From JBJXHC01 sp046160825 (GTDB taxonomy: Bacteria; Bacteroidota; Ignavibacteria; UBA10030; UBA6906): 38,298 bases of DNA. The number at the start of each line of letters is the position of its first letter. Positions within the stretch are counted from its first letter, which is position 1. Below the pieces are notes generated by a model. The model made no database searches and was not told the DNA's origin. It worked only from the letters and a program-made list of their open reading frames with translations. This document shows positions 14,384 to 23,597 of the stretch, piece after piece. Where the stretch lies: contig JBJXHC010000050.1 of the NCBI GenBank assembly GCA_046160825.1, forward strand, positions 1 to 38,298, written 5' to 3'. Made by a program: the position numbers and the translations under genes.

Positions 14384-17001
14384 TGTCCGAAGATATCCGT
14401 GATGGTGATGATGGAGTCTGATTTCTTTAAAGGGGTGAATGACCTGTTGCGTCCGGCAAATTCTTCACCCGGTATCCATTGACCGCTTGTACCGCTGTTG
14501 GAGTATTTGTATAGTGCTTCCACGCCTACCGGGATTTCCGTTTGTAACGTCCAGAAACCGTCACCCGTTTTCTCATCGCCATTGGTTCCGTCATCGTACA
14601 TGCGCACGAGATTCGGAGTCCACTGCCCAAGCTGCGGAAGACTGCCGACGATGTAGACAGCAACCGGGACATTCTCTCGTGAGGCATCACAGACAAAGCG
14701 AACGGGCTGCATTTCCTCTTTGCTGCGGGCCATTGTTCCTTGTCCCGCTTCGACCTTCGATCCCTTCATCAATATCGGCTCGAAGCCCGGCGAAGTGATT
14801 GACGCTCCGGCAAGCCGTGCAAATTTGTACATGTTCTCCAGATGAATCCTGAACGCAACATCGAATGGCTCATCGCCCGCAGGCGCACTTTGATCGTTAC
14901 CATACCACCAGAACCAATCAGAGCCCTCAGCGGCATACATTGCCTCCCACGTCATGTAGGTATTCCAGGCTTTCGTTCCTTGTTTCGGTGGGTTGGCATT
15001 CGGGTCGGGCTGCTTCAGTCCCGATTTCTCAAGATCCTGACGGGCACGCAGGAGATACTCCCACGCCTTGTTCTCTTCCTGCTCTCCGATCCACGTATCA
15101 TAATTGCCGTTGATCCACGAGCCGGGCCAGAGTGACGTCATCCCGGGAAGCTGATTGATGGGATGAGGTTGAATATCACGATTGGGATTGCCATTCAGAT
15201 ATTCGGTGGTCGTTGTGGTGATGATCTGCCGTGTTGAGTACAGGTTGCTAAGTTTTCTATAAAAAGCGTTCAGGAATTCCTTGCCATCAATGTCCTGCCT
15301 GTACCATTCCCATGCGTTCTCGCCGTCGAGAATCACCGTGATGAGAACATCCTCCTGGTCTGACTTCGGAGCGAATGACAAAATCGTTCTGATAAAATCC
15401 TCTGCTGCATCCTCCCCCTTGAAGTTCTGGTACTTGAATCCGATACGATCTGAAAGTTCTGTATCACGGAAAACCAGCGCCATTGACACATCACTTCCGC
15501 CACGATCGGTACCGGCGGGGAATCTGTACGCCGTGGTGTTGTGTTGGTTCTTCGGCTCGGAGCGCGTCAATACTTTCACATCGCTTGCAGTCCAGAGAAT
15601 TCCGTTGCGACGGAGAATATTCAACACCGGCTGTGCAACCGATCCTTCACCCGGCCACATGCCTGTCGGAGCGACACCAAACACTTCCTTGTACATCTTC
15701 ACCGCGCGGGCAACCTGAGCCTCGGCATCCTGTGGGTACGAATAACGGGACGGCAATGCATCCCGTGGCTGGCAGATCTTTGCAAGATCGGAATCATAAA
15801 TCAACGGCAGGATCGGGTGATAGTATGGTGTGGTGATAACTTCAACCTGGCCGCGCTGCTTCTCCGGCGAATAGAGCAGTTGCTTGTGAATGAGAATAAC
15901 GTTCGCCATTACTTTGTATGCTTCTGCAACAATACGATTGCAGTCGTCCTCGGAAATAGTCTTCCTCAAGAAGAACGTATTATCGGATCGGAGTTCGAGA
16001 TAGTCACTCAGGTCGCATACCGTCCCGTCGGCGAGCGTTACCGGTCCCCGAAAGAAATCAGGGTCGAATTGTGCGAGATAGAACCAGAACTTGATCTCTC
16101 GCATCTCTTGTTCGGTGAATATATCACCCGTACTCTCCTTACCTGCTTCCAGTTTCCTCTTGAGGGCAGCGTATTGCGGAAACCGTTCGATCATCACTTC
16201 GCTGATACCGAATGCATTCCAGATATTCTTGTAGAGATGCGCCTTGTCCTTCTCATCAAAGTCCTTCGTGTGCTTCAATGTGAGATCAATCCACGGATCC
16301 GTCTTTCCTCCCCATTTCTTCATCAATCCCTTTGCATCAACGCGGTTCTTCTTCACGTTGACAAACGGTTTCATGCGATTCACATAATACTCACGGAGCT
16401 GATGCAGCAAGGACGAGGTGAGATTGATGTTGCAGTGAACGTCAGGATAGTTCTTCAACATCGCAGCCATGTCATAGTAATCCTTGGTTGCGTGTGTACG
16501 AACCCACGGGCCTTGAAGCTGGTCGGTTTCGGGATTCACATATAACGGCTGGTGCTGGTGCCAGATGATGTTGAGATAGACCGGCTTGGTTCCAGCAACG
16601 ACGGGATAGCTGTCCGAAGGATTCGACCTTGGCGCTTCCGGCTTGTCGGTCAGCAGAACCCGTCCATCCTCAGAAAGAACGAAGATCGAGTTCTTGCCTG
16701 ATTTATTATAGTTTTCGATAAGAGCGGAGTTACCGGGATCATTCTCGTATCGTTCACCATCGACCACAAATTTGTACTGATACACGCCGGGCGTCAGCTT
16801 CTTTACAACAGTCCATAGATCGGCCCCTTCCTTCGCCATCGGCAGTTCATCCTTTGACCACCCATTGAAATCGCCGACAAGCGACACCGACCTGGCTTCA
16901 GCGTCAGAATAGACAAACCTGATTCCGTCACCAACATGTTGAGGTTGTGCGAAACAATACGATACCGCCAGGAAAAGCGCCAGCCCGGTGAGTGTCCTCA
17001 T
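14380..17001 (-). CDS. Exported GH57 alpha-amylase-family enzyme with N- and C-terminal starch-binding-like modules
   Basis: The 873-residue product starts with signal peptide MRTLTGLALFLAVSYCFAQ. A CBM48-like module follows (about 26-108: SVSLVGDFNGWSKDELPM, PGVYQYKFVVDGERYENDP). The GH57 domain begins with IIWHQHQPLY (146-154), has TTPYYHPILPL (390-400), GMWPGEGSVAQ with the nucleophile-position Glu452, and VILDGENAWEWY with the acid/base Asp559. The C-terminal part has a CBM20-like module (VAVYIVGSLPQLGQW to ALYKYSNSG). GH57 enzymes cleave or transfer alpha-1,4/1,6-glucans with retention. The product is exported, probably periplasmic, as there is no T9SS domain. It overlaps the gene before it (16998-17001) and after it (14380-14383) by ATGA, so it is co-translated with two other glucan-active proteins. 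All key GH57 residues I can check are intact. Confidence 0.93.
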   Translation of the reverse strand: MRTLTGLALFLAVSYCFAQPQHVGDGIRFVYSDAEARSVSLVGDFNGWSKDELPMAKEGADLWTVVKKLTPGVYQYKFVVDGERYENDPGNSALIENYNKSGKNSIFVLSEDGRVLLTDKPEAPRSNPSDSYPVVAGTKPVYLNIIWHQHQPLYVNPETDQLQGPWVRTHATKDYYDMAAMLKNYPDVHCNINLTSSLLHQLREYYVNRMKPFVNVKKNRVDAKGLMKKWGGKTDPWIDLTLKHTKDFDEKDKAHLYKNIWNAFGISEVMIERFPQYAALKRKLEAGKESTGDIFTEQEMREIKFWFYLAQFDPDFFRGPVTLADGTVCDLSDYLELRSDNTFFLRKTISEDDCNRIVAEAYKVMANVILIHKQLLYSPEKQRGQVEVITTPYYHPILPLIYDSDLAKICQPRDALPSRYSYPQDAEAQVARAVKMYKEVFGVAPTGMWPGEGSVAQPVLNILRRNGILWTASDVKVLTRSEPKNQHNTTAYRFPAGTDRGGSDVSMALVFRDTELSDRIGFKYQNFKGEDAAEDFIRTILSFAPKSDQEDVLITVILDGENAWEWYRQDIDGKEFLNAFYRKLSNLYSTRQIITTTTTEYLNGNPNRDIQPHPINQLPGMTSLWPGSWINGNYDTWIGEQEENKAWEYLLRARQDLEKSGLKQPDPNANPPKQGTKAWNTYMTWEAMYAAEGSDWFWWYGNDQSAPAGDEPFDVAFRIHLENMYKFARLAGASITSPGFEPILMKGSKVEAGQGTMARSKEEMQPVRFVCDASRENVPVAVYIVGSLPQLGQWTPNLVRMYDDGTNGDEKTGDGFWTLQTEIPVGVEALYKYSNSGTSGQWIPGEEFAGRNRSFTPLKKSDSIITITDIFGQ

Positions 17002-19724
17002 TTCATCAAAACCAGTTTTCTGGTTTCAGTATACTCGCCTGCACTCAGCCGGTAGAGATACACGCCGCTCGCCAATCCTCGCGCATCGAATGACCGTTGA
17101 TGTGTCCCTGCGGGAAGGTCCTCATTCACCAGTGTTGCCACCTCGCGTCCCAGCACGTCGAACACTCGTAGGGACGTATGGCCATACGTCCTTACATCAA
17201 AACGTATCACGGTCTGTGGGTTGAACGGGTTCGGATAATTTTGAAAGAGTGCAAACTCCGTCGGCAACTGTTGATCCGGCGGTGTCACATCGAGAAGGAC
17301 GCTATCCGGCACATTGGAGTACACACGCGCCGTGTATGCGGGCAGCGTGATGCTCGGAATGGTCGTCCCCGGCGCTACAAAGATGCCCTGATCAAAGACA
17401 TCATACCAATTTCCCGCGGCAAGCCAGGGAACGTTGGTGACAGTCTGTTGTGCCGTGCTGAGGTTGGCAATTGCCATGATTTTTGCGCCCGATGTTGAGT
17501 CCTCGAATCCCCACACGAGAGTCTTCTCCGTGTTGTAGCGGAAGAGTTTGCGAAGCGCGCCATTGAAGAGCGCCGGATTATACTTACGCTGACGAATCAA
17601 CGATTGGTAATACGCAAAGTGCTCCTGACCGCGTACGGTCGGGTAGAGATTCCACTCAACGGGACGGTAACTCAACTTCTGTCCATCACTCGTCCAGCCA
17701 CGCGGTGCACTGAATTCCATTCCTTCCCAGAGCATCGGAATCCCGAGCGAGGTAAACATGAACGTCGCATACAGTTTGTCGCGGAGGATGGCTTCATTCA
17801 ACGGAACACTTTGGAACATCGTCATCTCGTAGATCAACGACTGCTCATCGTGCGTGACATTGGCGTTGACAGGTTCAGTTCTGTCTGCATAGCGATTGGG
17901 GAGCGCGGGCGTGTCATTACTTCCATACGCACCGAGATCGAGGATCAGGTTATCGAAATCGAGCAACGGTGTATTCCTGAACCGCGCTTCGTCGAATATC
18001 TCATCACGGAAACTGTCATGCCAGCCACCGGTGATTCCGCTGTGGTATACGAGAGCAGGGCTTTCGGGGAGGTGCTCTGCGATTTGATATACCTCTCCGT
18101 TATATTCCTGCGCTACCCTGTTCGACCATCCAAGAATCCCGACTGTCGGTTCGGCGATATTCCAGCCGATTCCTTGTGTGTAATCATACCGGAAACCATC
18201 AACGCGATATTCTTCAATCCACATCTTCAATGATTCAAAGATCATTTCCTGGGTCTCTACAGTCCAGTGGTCTATATCTCTGAAGAAACACAATTGATCC
18301 TCGTTGTAGCGCAAGTCGTTACAGAGTTTGAAATAGGGATTCGTTGCTTCGTTGGGTTGCATCTGCCAAAGGGGACTGGGATCGTTGAGATGATTGAAGA
18401 CAACGTCGAGAATGACCGCGATACCGCGAGCGTGGGCGGAATCCACGAGAGCTTTGAATTCTCTCGGTGTTCCGAACGCGGGTTCGATGGCAAAGTAGTG
18501 ACTCAGATCGTATCCCCACGAATGGCCTGAAAGTCCGATCAAGCCGTAATCATTAATCGGCATCAGCTCAATCGCGTTCACGCCGAGCGAATCAAGATAC
18601 GGCAACAGTGTTGCCAGCTCGGGGAAACCGGCCTGACCCGCCGGCATGCCGTAATATCCTCCGGCGAACTCCCCGACGTGCATCTCATAGACAACAAGCT
18701 TGTTGAGCGGAGGGCGTTGATAGTTGGTCGTTTGCCACACATAATCATCAGCGGTGAGTCCCTCCGGACCAACGGTGAATCGTGAACCGTACGTACCGCT
18801 ATACCTTCCCCACGGATCATTGATCATCGTACCGCTCGATGTTTGATACTGGTACTCATACGTTCCGGGAGTAAGCTTCACATTCATCCACCAATCATCC
18901 GAAGAGGTATTCTTCCTCATGAACGTGGCTGGGGCATTCGCCACGGGCTGTCCCGCCGGAGCAATCCGGAGAATAACAAACGACGATCCCCCAACCCGCA
19001 GTCTGAATGTCGTCGAATCATTCGAAGTGACGGATGGGAGTGTGACGCCGTGTTGTGCGTATCCGGGCAACGGAAGTATGGGCGAACTGCCGGTCGAGCT
19101 TACAAAGTTTACCGTGTCGGCATTTGCTCCTGCATTCAGAATGATGGTATGACTCCCGTCTACGAGAGGCGCCGGAGGAACGAAGGCCAACAACTTCGTG
19201 GCAAAGTCATAGTGTGTACCGATATTGGAATACACTGTTCCGTCAATCGACACCGACAAAGCAGCGGTATCAAACGCCGTCCCGACTTTGGGGAAGATGT
19301 AGGCACTGATTGTTGGAAGATTCGTATTGACGACCCCGGAACGTTGGTTGGGAAGGAAATGATAAATCGTCGGATCCTTCACATAGATGAAGGTGTTGCT
19401 GTTGTCATTCAAGTTCACGTGGTGGTTCAGCGGGTCGTTCGGCCACGGACTTGCACCCGGGAAGAAGAACTTGTACTGCCACGCACCGGGAACGGTCGGA
19501 ACGGGATTTCCACCAACGCGTAATCTCGCCGTCCGTGTCCACAGGCCTCCACCGGCATTCGTCATTGGCCATGCTGCGTTATTCCATGTGTTGAATTCAC
19601 CGGGAACAGAAGCGCTGGCAACGCCGCTGTTCTGGTAACGGAACGTCACATCAACACTATCCTGAGCCAGGGCAACCACACCAACAAGCGCCAGTGCAAC
19701 AAGAAAACAAATTCGCTTCTTCAT
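16998..19724 (-). CDS. Secreted GH13 amylase/branching-enzyme-like protein with T9SS C-terminal domain
   Basis: Starting at 19724 the 908-residue product begins MKKRICFLVALALVGVVALAQ, a signal peptide. A perfect GGAGGAG lies 7 nt upstream and the start overlaps the previous stop by ATGA; a longer in-frame upstream extension is rejected. Modules: an N-terminal starch-binding/E-set domain (GEFNTWNNAAWPM...WQYKFFFPG), a linker, a CBM48-like domain (TPGTYEYQYQ...MINDPWG) and a GH13 barrel. GH13 motifs are intact: VILDVVFNH, GFRYD (Asp514), QIAEHL (Glu550), VTHDEQS (Asp626). The last 85 residues are a T9SS type A sorting domain (FALFQNYPNPFNPQTVIRFD ... SGVYLYRLSAGEYTETRKLV). It should be anchored or released at the cell surface and degrade starch or glycogen outside the cell. 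A 28-nt palindrome lies inside the sorting-domain coding region. Confidence 0.93.
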   Translation of the reverse strand: MKKRICFLVALALVGVVALAQDSVDVTFRYQNSGVASASVPGEFNTWNNAAWPMTNAGGGLWTRTARLRVGGNPVPTVPGAWQYKFFFPGASPWPNDPLNHHVNLNDNSNTFIYVKDPTIYHFLPNQRSGVVNTNLPTISAYIFPKVGTAFDTAALSVSIDGTVYSNIGTHYDFATKLLAFVPPAPLVDGSHTIILNAGANADTVNFVSSTGSSPILPLPGYAQHGVTLPSVTSNDSTTFRLRVGGSSFVILRIAPAGQPVANAPATFMRKNTSSDDWWMNVKLTPGTYEYQYQTSSGTMINDPWGRYSGTYGSRFTVGPEGLTADDYVWQTTNYQRPPLNKLVVYEMHVGEFAGGYYGMPAGQAGFPELATLLPYLDSLGVNAIELMPINDYGLIGLSGHSWGYDLSHYFAIEPAFGTPREFKALVDSAHARGIAVILDVVFNHLNDPSPLWQMQPNEATNPYFKLCNDLRYNEDQLCFFRDIDHWTVETQEMIFESLKMWIEEYRVDGFRYDYTQGIGWNIAEPTVGILGWSNRVAQEYNGEVYQIAEHLPESPALVYHSGITGGWHDSFRDEIFDEARFRNTPLLDFDNLILDLGAYGSNDTPALPNRYADRTEPVNANVTHDEQSLIYEMTMFQSVPLNEAILRDKLYATFMFTSLGIPMLWEGMEFSAPRGWTSDGQKLSYRPVEWNLYPTVRGQEHFAYYQSLIRQRKYNPALFNGALRKLFRYNTEKTLVWGFEDSTSGAKIMAIANLSTAQQTVTNVPWLAAGNWYDVFDQGIFVAPGTTIPSITLPAYTARVYSNVPDSVLLDVTPPDQQLPTEFALFQNYPNPFNPQTVIRFDVRTYGHTSLRVFDVLGREVATLVNEDLPAGTHQRSFDARGLASGVYLYRLSAGEYTETRKLVLMK
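17168..17195. repeat. 28-nt near-perfect palindrome inside the T9SS-domain coding region
   Basis: The left half is GTAGGGACGTATGG and the reverse complement of the right half is GTAAGGACGTATGG, 13 of 14 identical with no loop; the inner 20 nt (17172-17191) are perfect. It encodes V-R-T-Y-G-H-T-S-L-R of the amylase sorting domain. The arrangement (GTAGGG...CCTTAC) resembles dispersed intergenic palindromes of the GTAGGGGCG...CGCCCCTAC kind seen in many bacteria; that resemblance is from memory. No second copy is evident in the window. Confidence 0.7.
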
Positions 19725-21247
19725 TCTGAATCTCCTCCTATACATACTACGCCTGCTTTGGCTGGAACTGAAATGATCAGTGATTTTCTTTTGTATGTCT
19801 GTATTTTCTGATTCGTCGGCCACACTTGCTCCCAACTCCGCAGTTCGTCCGCTGTATTAAGGGGAAGCGCAACCTCTTTCGCAACTGTGTCGTTGTTGAT
19901 GACCACCACCCCGATTTCTGTTCCGTACGTTCTGGCAAAGGCATAGATCCGCTGCGTGTCATCAACAAGGATACTCTGGAATTCCCCACGTCTCAAACAC
20001 GCGTATTGATTTCTCATACGTGCCAATTGTTGCATCGTCGTCAGCATTGTTTTGTTCTGCTTCATCTCATCCCACACCATTGTACCGCGACACTCCGGGT
20101 CTTTTCCACCCGTCATACCCAACTCGTCGCCGTAGTACACCATCGGAGCACCGACATACGTCATCTGAAACAACCACGCGAGGTGTGTCGTTTGTTCGTC
20201 CTGTTTGCAAAGAGTAAGAAACCGCTCCGTATCATGACTGCCAAGCAGGTTCTGCAGGGCATAGTTGACATCAACGGTGTAATCTGAGCGCTGCCGACTG
20301 AGTCGTTCGTCGAATTCACTCACCGCAATACTCTCTTCTGCAAAAAACTTCACGCACGCATCTCTGAACCGGTAGTTCATTACCGCATCGAACTGGTCAC
20401 CGCGGAGCCACGAACCGGCGTCATCCCATATCTCACCGACGATATACGCTTCGGGGTTGATGGACTTCACCAGACTTCTCCATTCCTCCCAAAACTCGTG
20501 GGAGATTTCGTTCGGCACATCAAGTCGCCACCCATCAATGCCAAAGCTCATCCATTTGCGTGTCACATCGAACAGGTACTTCCGCACCTCCGGGTTGGCT
20601 GTCATGAGCTTGGGCAGACTGCCGTAGTTCCACCAGCAATCATAGTTCGGCTTGGAAACCGGCCCGACCGGAAAGCTGTGGAAGTTATACCACTCTTTGT
20701 ACTTCGATGCGGCTCCATTCTTCTTCACGTCAGCGAAAGCGAAGAACCCGACGCCGGTGTGATTGAATACTCCATCCAGAATAATCCGGATGTTGCGCGC
20801 ATGACACGAGTCCACAAGACGGCGGAACGTCGACTCATCCCCGAAGTGTGGATCAATCCGCATGTAGTCCACGGTTTGATATTTATGATTGCTGTTGGAT
20901 TCGAATATCGGATTGAGATAGAGCGCATTGACGCCGAGCGAAGCGATGTAATCGAGCCGGTCGATAATTCCTTGAAGATCGCCACCAAAGTAGTTGCGCG
21001 TTGTCGGTATGCCGCCCCATTGTTCGGCATCCTTCGGATCATTGGATGGATCACCGTTGGCAAAACGTTCGGGAAAGATCTGATAGAAGACTGCATCCTT
21101 CACCCATGCAGGAACGATGTGAACTTGTTCTGACAAACGGGTAGCTGCCGCTGTGGGCATACTCAGCGAGACAATAAGAATTGCAACGATGGAAGCAATG
21201 AGTCGGAACCCACGCAGTATATCCTGATGAGACGAACCATGCAGCAT
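19721..21247 (-). CDS. Exported GH13 alpha-amylase (neopullulanase/cyclomaltodextrinase-like)
   Basis: From ATG 21245-21247 the product is 508 residues with a hydrophobic export segment (RGFRLIASIVAILIVSLSMPTAAA). Another in-frame start (GTG 21362-21364) adds 39 residues with a second hydrophobic stretch; neither has a clear ribosome site, so the start is uncertain. The GH13 barrel opens with WVKDAVFYQIFPERFANGDP and all four motifs are intact: IILDGVFNH, GWRLDVPNE (Asp243), IVGEIW (Glu272), LLGSHDTERF (Asp339). YQIFPERFANGDPSND is typical of neopullulanase, cyclomaltodextrinase and maltogenic amylases, though those usually carry an N-terminal dimerisation domain, missing here. Probably periplasmic, trimming oligosaccharides before ABC uptake. 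It is the first gene of the glucan operon and overlaps the T9SS amylase by ATGA. Confidence 0.92.
   Translation of the reverse strand: MLHGSSHQDILRGFRLIASIVAILIVSLSMPTAAATRLSEQVHIVPAWVKDAVFYQIFPERFANGDPSNDPKDAEQWGGIPTTRNYFGGDLQGIIDRLDYIASLGVNALYLNPIFESNSNHKYQTVDYMRIDPHFGDESTFRRLVDSCHARNIRIILDGVFNHTGVGFFAFADVKKNGAASKYKEWYNFHSFPVGPVSKPNYDCWWNYGSLPKLMTANPEVRKYLFDVTRKWMSFGIDGWRLDVPNEISHEFWEEWRSLVKSINPEAYIVGEIWDDAGSWLRGDQFDAVMNYRFRDACVKFFAEESIAVSEFDERLSRQRSDYTVDVNYALQNLLGSHDTERFLTLCKQDEQTTHLAWLFQMTYVGAPMVYYGDELGMTGGKDPECRGTMVWDEMKQNKTMLTTMQQLARMRNQYACLRRGEFQSILVDDTQRIYAFARTYGTEIGVVVINNDTVAKEVALPLNTADELRSWEQVWPTNQKIQTYKRKSLIISVPAKAGVVCIGGDSE
19732..19738 (-). promoter_or_regulatory. Ribosome binding site that fixes the T9SS amylase start
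   Basis: GGAGGAG on the minus strand lies 7 nt before the ATG at 19722-19724. The same bases encode Gly-Gly-Asp near the end of the upstream GH13 protein, and the ATG overlaps that protein's TGA. This decides for MKKRICFL as the start over an upstream in-frame start that lacks a signal peptide. Confidence 0.85.
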
Positions 21248-21496
21248 GAGATTTGTGTTGGCGGATGAGAAGCACGCAACAACCACCGAAAGGTAGTGCG
21301 TGACGGCTGATGTTGCTGTCGTTATGATACAGAAAACCGTCAGGAAAAGCAATGAATACGGCACTTGTAACGCGCTCGAAGAACCACCTTGCGTTTGAAT
21401 TCATGCGTGAAGATTGTATATTGACCGAAACGCATCTGATGGAACAAGGATTGGAACAAGCGCTGCAACACCTGCACCGATTCTGCACTCCACAAC
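21248..21496. other. Divergent intergenic region between glucan operon and SGNH genes
   Basis: This 249-nt gap (132 nt if the longer GTG start of the GH13 gene is used) must carry promoters for both directions. Besides the plus-strand candidate at 21395-21422 I see no clear promoter, operator palindrome or terminator. On the minus strand TATACAATC overlaps the plus-strand TATATT, so the two promoters could share sequence, but I find no matching -35. Confidence 0.4.
21395..21422 (+). promoter_or_regulatory. Candidate promoter for the first SGNH-TPR gene
   Basis: TTGAAT (21395-21400), a 16-nt spacer and TATATT (21417-21422) followed by G. The second SGNH-TPR gene has the same architecture (TTGCAT, 16 nt, TATATTG) upstream, which raises the chance that both are real and co-regulated. 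Confidence 0.4.
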
Positions 21497-23515
21497 GTGA
21501 AACATCATACACAAATGCCTCAGGCCACACTCACCCCCACGCGTCGCCGCATCTTTTTCTGCCTGATTCTCCTGATCCCCTTCGTTGTGATACTATCGGC
21601 AGAGGCGATCTTGAGATTGATTGAGTATGGCGGTAACCTCGACTTGGTGGTGAGAACAGATTTCGGCGGACGAGAGTACTACCGCATCAACCGTACAGTA
21701 GGGAGAAGATACTTCGCGCATTCGGTGACTGGAATACCGGAGCCGGCCGAGGATGTTTTCGAGATCCACAAGCGCAAGAACACAATCCGGATATTCTGTC
21801 TTGGCGAATCCACAATGGCCGGGTTCCCGTACGAATTCCACGCGACCGTTCCATCGTTCCTGAAAGACCGCCTTGATTCACTCCTCCCGGATCACCATCT
21901 CGAAATTATCAACGTCGGGCTTGCGGCTGTGGGAAGTTTCGTGGTCAAAGACTTTGTCGATGAACTCGCACAATACCAACCCGACCTGTATGTCATCTAC
22001 ATGGGACACAACGAGTTCTATGGAGCCTTTGGTGTCGGTTCGTCGGTTGGTGTGAGCGGTGGCGCTTGGATGAACCGCCTGCATTTGGCGCTGCTGCAAT
22101 TCAAAACATATCAGGCGATGCGCGACCTGCTGGCTTCTCTCTCTCCAACCGCAATTTCACCTGAGAAAAGTCGAGGCACACTTATGAGCCAGATGGTCGG
22201 TGAACAGATTATTCCCTACCACGGTGACGTGTACAACCGAAGTAGGGAGATATTCAAGGAAAATCTCGAGCGCATTATCGCTTCGACGCGTGAACAGAAT
22301 GTCCCCATCATCTTTACCAGCCTCGTAAGCAACCTGAAAGACCAGAAACCATTCGCCCCAATCTTTGCTGAGGCGACATCCGACAGCAGCCGGGCTCATT
22401 GCCAAAGTCTTCTGACTCAGAGCGAGAGTTTGCTTGAGTCGGGGAACGCGAGTACGGCTGAGCAGAAAAGCCTCACGGCTCTCGCACTTGACTGCACGTA
22501 TGCTGCGACGCATTTTATGCTCGGCAGAATTTCTCTTGCACTCCAAGATTTCGGCACAGCGCGTGAGCAATTTGTCATGGCGAAGGATTTCGATGCCCTT
22601 CGTTTTCGAGCATCGACGGAATTCGAGAATGACCTGATTGCCGTTTGCAAGGCGAATGGCGTTCCGGTGGCAAGAGCAGACTCCGCTTTTCTACACGCCT
22701 CTCCTGACGGTATCGTCGGGACGAACCTGATCCTTGAACACCTTCACCCGAATATCGACGGTTACTTCTTGATGGCCAAGACCATTGCAAACACTATACG
22801 ACATTCCCACCTCGTCACAAAAGTTTCGTGGCACGACGATGCGGCAGAATCGGACAGTGTATTAATGGAACATTCGATGGTTTCGGAGTTCGATAAAATT
22901 CTCGGGAGAATCAAGATTGACTTACTCATGCAACGCTGGCCATTCACGGAAAAGACCGGAGAAGAGCGATTCACACCCAATGGTCCAGCCGAAGAGCTGG
23001 TCTACCGGTACGTTCGTGGAAACATTGCGTGGTCGGATGCACGCTACGCGTTAGCGGACTATTACGCAGGCATCAAGCGCTACGACCTTGCGCGCAAGGA
23101 ATGCCTCGCCGTGTCGAAGGTACTGTTCTTCTCGTACCAGCCACTCCTTCGGGTAGCGGATTATTTTCGCGATGAAGGAAAGAATGATGATGCAAAGCGG
23201 GCATACGAACAATGCTTGCACGTGGAAGAGAACCCCTTCGCCCGCATGAAGCTCGCAATTATGTTCCTGGAAGAGGAACGCCCCGTTGAAGCAGAACAGG
23301 AAATTCGTCGGGCATTCGATGCTGCACAACGCGGCCATCATAAACTCTCCGTCTCTGCTTCATCGTCTGCGCGTTATCTCCTCGGCGTAGTACTTGCGCA
23401 GCAGAACAAATACCGGGAAGCGAGGGAAAGTCTTCAGCATTCCCTCACCCTTCAACCCGATCACCGCGAGGCTGCCGAACTCCTTCAGCAACTCCAGGGC
23501 ATGGGCCCACAATAA
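21497..23515 (+). CDS. Membrane-anchored SGNH/GDSL hydrolase-like protein with TPRs (paralog 1)
   Basis: The 672-residue product has one N-terminal membrane segment (FFCLILLIPFVVILSAEAIL), then an SGNH fold: block I CLGESTMAGFP (Ser105), block III YMGHNEFYGAFG (Asn172) and a C-terminal EHLHPN (414-419) with the catalytic-position His417. The usual Asp of DxxH is Glu. A helical TPR-like insertion (about 300-375, ending AKDFDALRFR) sits between blocks III and V, and a further TPR array occupies about 500-670. SGNH proteins of this type act as esterases or acyl/acetyl transferases on polysaccharides; the substrate is unknown. GTG at 21497 gives the longest form; ATG at 21515 (MPQATLTPTRRR) is equally likely. 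Two paralogs follow at 23598 and 25622. Confidence 0.85.
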   Translation: MKHHTQMPQATLTPTRRRIFFCLILLIPFVVILSAEAILRLIEYGGNLDLVVRTDFGGREYYRINRTVGRRYFAHSVTGIPEPAEDVFEIHKRKNTIRIFCLGESTMAGFPYEFHATVPSFLKDRLDSLLPDHHLEIINVGLAAVGSFVVKDFVDELAQYQPDLYVIYMGHNEFYGAFGVGSSVGVSGGAWMNRLHLALLQFKTYQAMRDLLASLSPTAISPEKSRGTLMSQMVGEQIIPYHGDVYNRSREIFKENLERIIASTREQNVPIIFTSLVSNLKDQKPFAPIFAEATSDSSRAHCQSLLTQSESLLESGNASTAEQKSLTALALDCTYAATHFMLGRISLALQDFGTAREQFVMAKDFDALRFRASTEFENDLIAVCKANGVPVARADSAFLHASPDGIVGTNLILEHLHPNIDGYFLMAKTIANTIRHSHLVTKVSWHDDAAESDSVLMEHSMVSEFDKILGRIKIDLLMQRWPFTEKTGEERFTPNGPAEELVYRYVRGNIAWSDARYALADYYAGIKRYDLARKECLAVSKVLFFSYQPLLRVADYFRDEGKNDDAKRAYEQCLHVEENPFARMKLAIMFLEEERPVEAEQEIRRAFDAAQRGHHKLSVSASSSARYLLGVVLAQQNKYREARESLQHSLTLQPDHREAAELLQQLQGMGPQ

Positions 23516-23520
23516 CTGCG

Positions 23521-23548
23521 TTGCATTTCCATCCAAACATCCTATATT
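23521..23548 (+). promoter_or_regulatory. Candidate promoter for the second SGNH-TPR gene
   Basis: TTGCAT (23521-23526), 16-nt spacer, TATATT (23543-23548) followed by G, in the 82-nt gap after the first SGNH gene. It has the same spacing and -10 as at 21395-21422. Only two instances support it. Confidence 0.4.
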
Positions 23549-23597
23549 GCTCAGGCCTCAAGTTTTCAGGAATAACATCTGTGCGACAGCCATTTCC

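Noticed and set aside
13217..14482. 421-codon open frame on the plus strand
   Set aside because: Lies antisense to the GH13-like gene, which has clear family motifs; no ribosome site, low-complexity Cys/His/Arg-rich translation with no family features.
15541..16545. 334-codon open frame on the plus strand
   Set aside because: Antisense to GH57, whose catalytic motifs are intact in the minus frame.
19725..19835. 37-residue upstream extension of the T9SS amylase
   Set aside because: GGAGGAG and ATGA coupling fix the start at 19724, where a proper signal peptide begins.
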